A stretch of 64,000 nucleotides of DNA, from NCBI GenBank assembly GCA_964407695.1, contig CAYOWQ010000007.1, positions 62,001 through 126,000 on the forward strand, given 5' to 3'. Positions 41,606 through 49,312 of this stretch are shown here, piece by piece. The DNA is from CAYOWQ01 sp964407695 (GTDB lineage Bacteria; Planctomycetota; Phycisphaerae; Phycisphaerales; SM1A02). The notes below the pieces were generated by a model that ran no database searches, was not told the origin of the DNA, and worked only from the letters and a program-made list of their open reading frames with translations. Made by a program: the position numbers and the translations under genes. Position 1 is the first letter of the stretch; each line of letters starts with the position of its first letter.

Positions 41606-42185
41606 GAGCGGGCAATCCGTCCGACTCGTGAAGTCGGCAATACAGCCAGGCCCGGGCGCATTGCCAGTCGCGATCCACACTGCGCGGGCTCATGGAGAGC
41701 ATCGAGGCCACTTCAGGGATTGTCAGTCCGCCAAAGAACCTCAACTCGACCACTTGCGCCTGCTGTGAGTCGATTTCGGCAAGTTCGTTCAGGGCTTCGT
41801 CGAGCGCCAGCAATTCGACATCGCGGGTGACACCCGCCGGATCAATATCATCAAGCGGCACGCGCGTCCGGTCGCCGCCGCGCTTGATGGCGTTGTCCGC
41901 GCGAGCGTAATCGACAAGAATCCGACGAATCACTCGAGAAGCAACCGCGAAGAAGTGGAGTCTGTCGTTCCAGGTCGTCGAACGCTGATCAATGATGCGG
42001 AGGTAAGCCTCATGGACGAGGGCCGTTGGTTGCAGCGTGTGGTCGGTCCGTTCACCGCGCATGTGCTTCTGGGCCAGCCGATGAAGGTCATCGTAAATTG
42101 CAGCCAGCAGCGAATCGAGATCGGAGCGTTCGCCGGAAGCGACAGCGCGAAGCAAAGCGGTAATGTCGGCGTCGGGAGCGGGCAT
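41598..42185 (-). CDS. ECF-type RNA polymerase sigma factor (TIGR02999-like)
   Basis: A 195-residue sigma factor of the extracytoplasmic-function group. Region 2 includes LQPTALVHEAYLRIID and RLHFFAVASRVIRRILVDYARA, and region 4 includes VVELRFFGGLTIPEVASMLSMSPRSVDRDW, the pattern of the planctomycete/acidobacterial TIGR02999 group. There is no anti-sigma gene beside it. Its stop overlaps the start of the WD40 kinase gene, so the kinase probably controls it or a partner by phosphorylation. It begins 38 bases downstream of the RND pump gene on the same strand, so read-through from the metal-efflux operon is possible. Confidence 0.92.
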   Translation of the reverse strand: MPAPDADITALLRAVASGERSDLDSLLAAIYDDLHRLAQKHMRGERTDHTLQPTALVHEAYLRIIDQRSTTWNDRLHFFAVASRVIRRILVDYARADNAIKRGGDRTRVPLDDIDPAGVTRDVELLALDEALNELAEIDSQQAQVVELRFFGGLTIPEVASMLSMSPRSVDRDWQCARAWLYCRLHESDGLPAHG

Positions 42186-42223
42186 GTGACCACCACATGG
42201 TACCCTGACGGGGTCGGTCCGGA

Positions 42224-45200
42224 TCAGGAACCTGAGGCCACCGGCAGACCAGCAGACCGCCGAAGGTCGCGCCCGCCGACCAGTGAATACAGTGCCGGCA
42301 ACACGAGCAGCGTCAGAAGGTTATCGCCAAGAATTCCGCCGATAACCACCGTTGCAAGGGGTCGCTGAACCTCCGCTCCCACACCAACGTTGAACGCCAT
42401 CGGCACGAACCCAAGAGCCGCAACCGACGCGGTCATAAGAATTGGGCGAAGGCGGATCAATCGAGTTTCCTCGATCGCCTCATCAACGGGCATCCCGGAG
42501 GAAATGCGTTGCCTGATCGTGGACACCAGCACGAGTCCTGCGAGCATCGAAACACCAGAGACCGCAATGAATCCGACCGCTGCCGAGATCGTCAGGTCAA
42601 GACCACGGATCCACAGCGCGACCGCTCCACCAAGAACCGCGAAGGGCGCTCCGGTCAGGACGATCAGGGAATCCCTGAAGTTTCCAATACTCAAGTAGAG
42701 CAGCAGACCGATGGCGGTCACAACGATCGGAATGATGATCGCCAGTCGCCGGATGGCTCGCTCGTAATGCTCAAACTGACCGCCGAAGCGCAGGTAATAG
42801 CCCTCCGGAAGTGCGATGTCTTCTGCGAGACGGCTCCGAGCCTCGGCCACAAAGCCGCCGAGATCTCTGCCCCGCACATTCGCTTGCACCACCACTCGCC
42901 TTTTTCCCCACTCTCGATTGATGACGTTTGGTCCTTCGGTCATGGAGACCCGGGCCAACTGTGACAATGGAAGGCGCTGCCCTGAGACGGTGGGCACCAG
43001 GATCGCGGCAATCGCGTCCGGATCGTCTCGATACTGATCCGCCAGTTCAATCGCAAGCGTGAATCGACGCTGGCCATCTCGAATTTCGCCGACCTTGATC
43101 TCGCCCAGCGCCTGAACGATTTCCAGAACGTGGCGTGCCGGAATGCCGTATCGAGCGATGGCCTGCTGATCGACCTGAACCAGAAGTACCGGTGCACCTG
43201 TGAGTTGCTCTGCCGAAACCTCCTCAGCACCGGGAATCGACTCCACGATCGATTGCACCTGACTCAGGAGACCCCGCAGGAGCTCAAGATCATCGCCGAA
43301 GATCATGATGCCAACGTCAGCCCGCACTCCCGCAACCATCTCATTCATGCGCATCTCGATCGGCTGCGTCATGATGGCCTTGATTCCGGGAAGGAGGGCC
43401 AGATCGGCGGCGATCAGCTCAGTCAGGTCCGATTGTGTTCGAGCCCGAGTCCAGCCTTGACGGGGCTTGAGCGTCATGAACATGTCATTCTGCTCGAGCC
43501 CCATCGGGTCGGTTGCCACGGCGGGTGTACCCAATCGAGTCCAGATCTGGTCAATTTCGTCCGGATACTTGTCCAGCAGCAGCGTCTCGATCCGCGAGTT
43601 GTATTCAACCGATTGGTCGATCGACACCCCCGCGAGCCGCACGATGCTGGAGGCAAGCGCTTCCTCGTAGAGGCGAGGTATGAATGACGTGCCCCGCTGT
43701 GAAAGGACCCACCCGCCGGCCGCAACCAGCGCAAGTCCAAGAACCACAACGACCCACCTGAAACGCAGCGCCAGGTGAATGAACGGTTGATAAATGCTCT
43801 GGGCCAGACGCACGATCCAGTTTTCGCGCTCCTTGATCCTGCGACTGACGATGAGACTGCAAAGCACCGGAGTCAGCGTCAACGAGAACAGGATCGAGCT
43901 CATCAGGGCGAAAATGACGGTCAGCGCCATGGGCCGGAACAGCTTCCCTTCGACCCCTTCGAGAAGGAGAATCGGAAGGAAAACCACCATGATGATCAGC
44001 TCACCAAACATGGTGGGCTTTCGCACCTCGATGGCGGCCTCGCGAACGAGGTCCACCATCGGCGTTGATTTCCCCTGTGCCCGATCATGACTGATCCGTC
44101 GAATACTGTTCTCCACGATAATGACGGAACTGTCGACGACGAGCCCGAAATCAATGGCGCCGAGGCTCAAGAGGCTTGCGGCGATTCCAAACTGCACCAT
44201 CATGCTGAACGAGAACAGCATGGCGAGCGGAATTGCCAGCGCGACAATCAGACCGGCGCGAAGATTCCCGAGAAACATGAAGAGGATGGCCACCACGAAT
44301 ATCGCACCCATCAGCAGGTTCTCACTGACCGTGCGGATGACGTGGTCCACGAGATACGTGCGACGATACACAACCTTGACGTCAACATTCTCTGGAAGCG
44401 ATGATCGAAGCTCTTCGAGCCGTTGATCCAGCCGGGATGTCACCTCGTGACTGTTCTCACCAAAAAGCATGAAGCCGAGTCCCAGAACAGCTTCGCCGCG
44501 ACCTCCCGCCGTCACAGCCCCCCGTCGAATCTCGTGTCCCTCACGAACCGTTGCGACATCCCGGACGCGAACGGGCGTCCCGCTCTCCGCGGTGATGACA
44601 ACGTCTGCCACCTGTTCGATCGTGGTGGTCAGTGCGACGCCCTGGACGAGCATCGATTCGCCGCCGCGGGAGACCTGCCCGCCACCCACACTGGCGTTGT
44701 TGCCTGTCAACGCGGCCACGAGATCGTCAATGCTCAGATTGAACTTGACGAGCTGAGCAGGCTCTACGAGGACCTCAAACTGCCGGGTCAATCCTCCCCA
44801 GGTGTTCACCTCGGCAACACCGGGCACCTGCCTCAACTGCGGCGCAATGATCCAGTCCTGCACTGTTGTCAGCTCGGTCAGCGAGGCGGGATCCGGCCCC
44901 TTCCCGATGACAAGATAATGAAACACCTCACCCAGCCCGGTGGCGACGGGCCCCATCTCCGGACGCTCAATACCCTCCGGCAACTCCACGCTCGAAATGC
45001 GCTCATTGATCAGTTGCCTCGCGAAGTAGATGTCCGTTCCGTCGTCAAAGGTGGCCGTCACCTGCGAGAGGCCGAATTTGGAGATCGAACGAACCGATGC
45101 AAGGTTCGGAATCCCTGAGAGCGCGATCTCGATCGGTTGCGTGATCTGGCGCTCGACCTCCTCCGGTCCGAGCGATGAGGCCACGGTATTCACCTGAACC

Positions 45201-45337
45201 TGCACCGGGGTCGTGTCCGGGAATGCGTCGATCGGAAGGTGCGAGAGCGATGTAAGGCCCCACAAGACGATTCCGATCGTTCCCAGGATGACCAGGGCAC
45301 GGTGTCGCAGCGACCAACCGATGATCCAATTCAACAT
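42224..45337 (-). CDS. Heavy-metal efflux RND pump (CzcA/CusA family)
   Basis: A 1037-residue inner-membrane proton-driven antiporter of the HME-RND family, with 12 helices and two large periplasmic loops. The N-terminus MLNWIIGWSLRHRALVIL and LPIDAFPDTTPVQVQV are family signatures. The TM4 proton-relay segment GAIDFGLVVDSSVIIVENS keeps the acidic residues of the CzcA divalent-metal type rather than the CusA type. The porter-domain phrase PIEMRMNEMVAGVRADVGI is also typical. Together with the adaptor (45380-46636) and TolC-like channel (47071-48531) it forms a tripartite pump. The metal cannot be assigned safely, though divalent cations (Zn, Co, Cd, Ni) are more likely than Cu(I). Confidence 0.93.
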   Translation of the reverse strand: MLNWIIGWSLRHRALVILGTIGIVLWGLTSLSHLPIDAFPDTTPVQVQVNTVASSLGPEEVERQITQPIEIALSGIPNLASVRSISKFGLSQVTATFDDGTDIYFARQLINERISSVELPEGIERPEMGPVATGLGEVFHYLVIGKGPDPASLTELTTVQDWIIAPQLRQVPGVAEVNTWGGLTRQFEVLVEPAQLVKFNLSIDDLVAALTGNNASVGGGQVSRGGESMLVQGVALTTTIEQVADVVITAESGTPVRVRDVATVREGHEIRRGAVTAGGRGEAVLGLGFMLFGENSHEVTSRLDQRLEELRSSLPENVDVKVVYRRTYLVDHVIRTVSENLLMGAIFVVAILFMFLGNLRAGLIVALAIPLAMLFSFSMMVQFGIAASLLSLGAIDFGLVVDSSVIIVENSIRRISHDRAQGKSTPMVDLVREAAIEVRKPTMFGELIIMVVFLPILLLEGVEGKLFRPMALTVIFALMSSILFSLTLTPVLCSLIVSRRIKERENWIVRLAQSIYQPFIHLALRFRWVVVVLGLALVAAGGWVLSQRGTSFIPRLYEEALASSIVRLAGVSIDQSVEYNSRIETLLLDKYPDEIDQIWTRLGTPAVATDPMGLEQNDMFMTLKPRQGWTRARTQSDLTELIAADLALLPGIKAIMTQPIEMRMNEMVAGVRADVGIMIFGDDLELLRGLLSQVQSIVESIPGAEEVSAEQLTGAPVLLVQVDQQAIARYGIPARHVLEIVQALGEIKVGEIRDGQRRFTLAIELADQYRDDPDAIAAILVPTVSGQRLPLSQLARVSMTEGPNVINREWGKRRVVVQANVRGRDLGGFVAEARSRLAEDIALPEGYYLRFGGQFEHYERAIRRLAIIIPIVVTAIGLLLYLSIGNFRDSLIVLTGAPFAVLGGAVALWIRGLDLTISAAVGFIAVSGVSMLAGLVLVSTIRQRISSGMPVDEAIEETRLIRLRPILMTASVAALGFVPMAFNVGVGAEVQRPLATVVIGGILGDNLLTLLVLPALYSLVGGRDLRRSAGLPVASGS

Positions 45338-45379
45338 GCAGAAGACCCTTCAGATCTCAGGTCGTGTCCGGGAAAATGC

Positions 45380-46636
45380 CTATTTGGAAAGATGGTCGAC
45401 CTCGCAGCATCCCGCCCCGACTGAATCCTTCAGCATCTCGTTCTTCAGGATGAAACTCCCGCTCGTCACGACTACATCGCCGTCACGCAGGCCCTTGAGG
45501 ACCTCGTATCGACCGCCCGTGTCATAGCCGAGTACCAGCGCGACAGGTTGAAACACCGCGGACTTCGGATCATTGTGCAGGAACGCAATGTTGCAACAGC
45601 CCTCCCATTGCACTGCCTCCTTTGGAATCGTGATCATGCTGCGGCCATCCACCGACGCGATCCGAACTCGCCCAAACATGTTGGCCCGCAATCGACCATC
45701 CTGATTGTCAACTTCGACTTTCGCCTTGAGCGTGCGCGTGGTCGGATCAAGCTGCATGCTGATCCAGGTGATGTGGCCGTCGAAGGTTGCGTCGGGCAAT
45801 CCATCCGCCACGAAGGCCGCTTTCAATCCTTTGTGAACCAGGGCCAGATCCGCTTCCGCCAGGTCGACCATGACCCACATCGTTGACGTATCGGACACCG
45901 ACATGAACGGTGTTCCAGGGCTGATGATTTCACCCAGGACCGCGCTGCGCTCGACGATCATTCCGTCAAAGGGTGCAACGATGGAGAGCAACGACGACGT
46001 CTCGCGATCGCGTTCAACCGCATCGATCTGGTCCTGGCTCAAACCGAAATTCCGGAGGCGCTGCCGGCCCTTGTTCAGGAGAATGCGGGATTCGGCGAGG
46101 CGGGTCTCCGCCTCAAGCGCCTCCCGCTCGATACCCGCTCCCTTGTTCACCAGATCTCGCTCACGCTTGGCGTTTGCCTCCCAAAGCCCGACCGTCTCGA
46201 TGGCTTGAAGGAGCTCTGCCTTGGATGCGCCAAGTTCCGGCGAATCCACGATCGCCAGCACTTCACCCTTGACCACATCCTCGCCAAGATCGCGAATGAC
46301 CTCGGCAATGACCCCGGACGCACGAGATGAGATTCTCGCAAATCGATTTCCGTTGTACTCGACCTCCGCATTCCGCTCAAGAATGCGCGCGCTCGACTCG
46401 GCCCTGACGACCACATGCTTGAACCCGACGGCCTGCATCGTTTCAACGGAACTGAGGACAACCGGCGTGGTTGCCTTGGTGCAGCCTGCCTCGGGCCCAC
46501 GTTGCCATCTCAGGTCGGCTCCAGCGCGAATCGAGGCTGCCGGGAGGCGGGCTTCATCGGCGACAGCGCCGACTGAATTCGACAGCGCCATGGCGCATCC
46601 CGCCAGGACCAGATTCCACCACAATCTCAGCGTCAT
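45380..46636 (-). CDS. Periplasmic adaptor (membrane fusion protein) of metal RND pump
   Basis: A 418-residue exported protein. The ATG at 46636 overlaps the stop of the lipoprotein gene (ATGA) and starts a signal peptide (LWWNLVLAGCAMALS). The typical order of adaptor domains is visible: barrel-sandwich half (GVIAEVIRDLGEDVVKGEVLAIVDS, shown here only as positions near residues 130-150), an alpha-hairpin with RERDLVNKG and EALEAETRLAESRILL, the second barrel half (SIVAPFDGMIVERSAVLGEI near residue 235) and the beta-barrel/MP region. Near the C-terminus are two CC pairs (EGCCNIAF and GAGCCEVDHLSK), uncommon in adaptors and possible metal ligands. The gap to the pump gene is 42 bases. Confidence 0.9.
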   Translation of the reverse strand: MTLRLWWNLVLAGCAMALSNSVGAVADEARLPAASIRAGADLRWQRGPEAGCTKATTPVVLSSVETMQAVGFKHVVVRAESSARILERNAEVEYNGNRFARISSRASGVIAEVIRDLGEDVVKGEVLAIVDSPELGASKAELLQAIETVGLWEANAKRERDLVNKGAGIEREALEAETRLAESRILLNKGRQRLRNFGLSQDQIDAVERDRETSSLLSIVAPFDGMIVERSAVLGEIISPGTPFMSVSDTSTMWVMVDLAEADLALVHKGLKAAFVADGLPDATFDGHITWISMQLDPTTRTLKAKVEVDNQDGRLRANMFGRVRIASVDGRSMITIPKEAVQWEGCCNIAFLHNDPKSAVFQPVALVLGYDTGGRYEVLKGLRDGDVVVTSGSFILKNEMLKDSVGAGCCEVDHLSK

Positions 46637-47058
46637 GATCCCCCCCCATCTCCCGACGCTTCCTCGGAAGTCGACTGACCATCGGACCCATGCGATCCAG
46701 ATGCCCCGTGCTCTCCGGCACGCACTTTTTCCTTGAGTTCCGGATGACACGTCATGCATTGCGATTCGGGTGCGTTGTGTTCAGCACACCAATCTCCCTT
46801 GGCGCGGAACGCGGCCTTCAGATATGGCCGGCATTGATAACAGAGCGCTTCGGCAACACCGTGTTCACCGCAGAAGCCGTCCGCGGCCACCATCTCCGGC
46901 TTGCAAAATGGACATCGGTCCTGCCGGATCTCATGCGGGCATCGCCCTGACTCGCTCGCCTTGGCGGCGGACTTGTCATCGGATTCGGTCTTGCAGCCGG
47001 ATCCGCACACGATGAAGTACATCAGAGAAGTCGCCAACAAACAGTGCCGTAGGGACAT
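46633..47058 (-). CDS. Cys/His-motif lipoprotein, putative metal-binding partner of the RND pump
   Basis: A 141-residue exported protein; the N-terminus ends in GSGC, so it is probably a lipoprotein. The mature part has three repeats that follow the pattern C-x-EH-x4-(A/S)-x-C-x2-C-x-P-x-(L/V), seen as RCPFCKPEMV (incomplete first copy), FCGEHGVAEALCYQCRPYL and WCAEHNAPESQCMTCHPEL. The Cys and His spacing suggests binding of a soft or borderline metal. Similar motifs occur fused to the N-terminus of some RND adaptors; here it is a separate gene overlapping the adaptor start. The C-terminus is a Gly/Ser/Glu-rich tail. Metal binding is inferred from the motif and the operon, not proven. Confidence 0.7.
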   Translation of the reverse strand: MSLRHCLLATSLMYFIVCGSGCKTESDDKSAAKASESGRCPHEIRQDRCPFCKPEMVAADGFCGEHGVAEALCYQCRPYLKAAFRAKGDWCAEHNAPESQCMTCHPELKEKVRAGEHGASGSHGSDGQSTSEEASGDGGGS

Positions 47059-47070
47059 GGGAATCTCCTT

Positions 47071-48531
47071 TTAATGATCGATTGGGGGTGTCAATCTGGA
47101 AACGACGTCTGACCGATCGGGCTCGAATACGTTCGACGGGCGTGGCATTGAATCGGGACCGGCTATCTGGAGCAATCTGGCTCGAGCGATCGCTGCCTCA
47201 GCGCTGAGGTCTGCAACCATCACTCGAGCCTCGACAAGGGATCTCTGTGCATCCAGAAGGTCGAGAAATGCCGCTCGACCACCGCGATACGATTCCTGGG
47301 TCTGGTCAAAGGATCTCTGTGCTGCAGGCAGGATGGACTCCCGGGCAGTCGCGAGTTGGACTCGGGCCACTTCATACTCACCGTGAACGGCCGCGAGTCG
47401 GCCGAGAAGCTCGTTCTCGACGGCCAGCCGATGCTGCCTCGCACGCATGAGTTCAAATCTGGCGGCAAGGAGATCGCCATCGCGGTTGTCCCAAAGGGGT
47501 ACCGTCATCCCCGCGCCCACTTCGTAGATTCCATCCTCACGATCTCCGTCGTATCCCGCGCCAACCCGAACGTCGAGGTCGGGCACCCGCTCCGACCTCA
47601 GATGCTGAAGCTGAGCCTCAGCAAGTTGAATCTCCCGATCTGCGACAGCAATGGCAGGATGACCGGATCGGAGGAACGCCGTGAGTTCCTGGAGGGAGAT
47701 TGGTTCAGGAACATCAGTGATCTCGCCAACCAGCCGAGATTCGTCCAATCCAGCACCTCCGAGTAGGATCACAAGCTGGCCAACAGCGGCTTCCCGCTCC
47801 TTCCTGAGACGACTTTGGGCGAGATCGATTCGGTAGAGTTCAATCTGGGGCCGAGTAACCTCAGTCTCTGGCGCTGCCCGCGCTTCGTAACGCAGTCGAG
47901 CAGTCTCGAGAGTCTGGCCACCGAGTACAGATAACTCCTCGTAGAGCGAATCAGACTTCCGGGTGGCGAGAACCCGTGCGTGGAGCACCGCAATCTCGCC
48001 GAACACCTCTTGAAGGCGCAGGTCCGCCCGAGCGCGACGAATCGCAGTTTCCGCATTCGCGGCATCCTCGGCAGCATGAAGCCGATCGCCGAGAACGATC
48101 GGCTGCGTCACGCTCGCGGTGGTTATTCCATCTGAAATTCCAGCACGAAATGGAACCTCTTCAGCGCCGACCTCGACGCGGGGATTGGGGTAGAGCGTGG
48201 CCTGCCACGCCCTCGCCGCCGCAGCCCCAATCTCACTTCTTGCCGCGGCCAGTTCAGGATTGCCATGCCTGGCGACGCCAAGGAGGTCGGCAAGTGAAAT
48301 CGGTCCGGTCGCAGGCAGCGTCGCAGTCCCATCGCCGGCCGGCGACGACCAATCTTGTTGATGATCCGGGCCAGGCACACCCTCTCGAGCAAGCCGCTCG
48401 AGGAGCCCTGATTCAAATCTCGATGCCGACGCACATGACTGCAACCCGACGACCGACCCTGTCGCCACCGGAATACTGACAACCATCCTGAGAACACGTC
48501 GACCATCTCGAGGACTGAATTTCTTCTTCAT
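47071..48531 (-). CDS. TolC-like outer-membrane efflux protein
   Basis: A 486-residue protein of the TolC/OEP family. The ATG at 48531 follows AAGAGG, and the N-terminal signal ends near VVGLQSCAS, with a possible lipid-attached Cys. Two OEP halves are recognisable by the repeated helical patterns: LLGVARHGNPELAAARSEIG in the first and FLRSGHPAIAVADREIQLAEAQL in the second, with the beta segment motifs RVEVGAEEVPF and VGAGMTVPLWDNRDGD. A trimer would form the outer-membrane channel of the CzcA-type pump. The lipoprotein gene starts 12 bases after its stop. Confidence 0.9.
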   Translation of the reverse strand: MKKKFSPRDGRRVLRMVVSIPVATGSVVGLQSCASASRFESGLLERLAREGVPGPDHQQDWSSPAGDGTATLPATGPISLADLLGVARHGNPELAAARSEIGAAAARAWQATLYPNPRVEVGAEEVPFRAGISDGITTASVTQPIVLGDRLHAAEDAANAETAIRRARADLRLQEVFGEIAVLHARVLATRKSDSLYEELSVLGGQTLETARLRYEARAAPETEVTRPQIELYRIDLAQSRLRKEREAAVGQLVILLGGAGLDESRLVGEITDVPEPISLQELTAFLRSGHPAIAVADREIQLAEAQLQHLRSERVPDLDVRVGAGYDGDREDGIYEVGAGMTVPLWDNRDGDLLAARFELMRARQHRLAVENELLGRLAAVHGEYEVARVQLATARESILPAAQRSFDQTQESYRGGRAAFLDLLDAQRSLVEARVMVADLSAEAAIARARLLQIAGPDSMPRPSNVFEPDRSDVVSRLTPPIDH

Positions 48532-48659
48532 ATGAACCTCTTGCGAGGGACACGGCAAGATCGAAAACCCACAGTGATGAAATAGAGAACAACATCGGAC
48601 ACAACGACGCGATGACCGCAAACCGGCATCGTCTCAAGATGTGTCGAGAGCAACCCGCG

Positions 48660-49115
48660 CTAGATGGTGAGAACAGTTTGCCGGGTCGACGGCTGCAATT
48701 GATCCACGCACCGATGCCGCGTCTGCCGCCACCGAATCACCGAGCCCCGGGCTTGAATGCAGGGCGCCGAACCGACCAACGACACCTCGAAGCAGGGCGG
48801 CAATTGGTGTACCGCGACCAGCTTGAACACCGGCAGGTGAAGAACCATGTCCTGTCGCGCGAGCGTCACGTCGAGGCACTTGCAGCCATGTTCATCGGTC
48901 GAATTGTCGTTCGAATCGGCCGGGCTCCCGGTATCGGTATGCGATAAACAGCAATGGGGCTGCATCGAACAAGGCAGTTCGCTGATCGCGATGCCGCTCC
49001 CCTTGGCCTGACAGCCGAAACATAAGACCCCGCCGATGACACCCCCTAGTCCATGCGCTGCAACAGCCAACGCCATGAGCCAGAGGACGATGATTTGAGC
49101 AGCGCGGGATGCCAT
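48660..49115 (-). CDS. Small Cys-rich exported protein, upstream of the efflux operon
   Basis: A 151-residue protein starting at ATG 49115. Residues about 6-36 are hydrophobic (IIVLWLMALAVAAHGLGGVIGG) and end in LCFGCQ, so the protein is exported or anchored. The mature part has Cys pairs (MQPHCCLSH and GCKCLDV) and a His/Asp-rich stretch (DSNDNSTDEHG) that could bind metal. I do not recognise a family. It lies 128 bases upstream of the TolC-like gene on the same strand and may be the first gene of the metal-efflux operon. Small exported Cys/His proteins of this kind often accompany metal pumps. Confidence 0.5.
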   Translation of the reverse strand: MASRAAQIIVLWLMALAVAAHGLGGVIGGVLCFGCQAKGSGIAISELPCSMQPHCCLSHTDTGSPADSNDNSTDEHGCKCLDVTLARQDMVLHLPVFKLVAVHQLPPCFEVSLVGSAPCIQARGSVIRWRQTRHRCVDQLQPSTRQTVLTI

Positions 49116-49312
49116 GTTGACGATCGAATCGAACGGACTGTATGGACTATAGGGAAAGGGGCTTCTCAAGGCCATCGCTGACCTGCTCTCAACCGGCAGC
49201 CCTGTTACCGTACTCAATATCGGCCTTCGGAAGCACCTACTTCGTTGATTTCGCCCCGGGGCCCCAGACTCTTTCCGCACCCTGGAGCCTTCGCCCCACC
49301 CTGAACTTCGAA

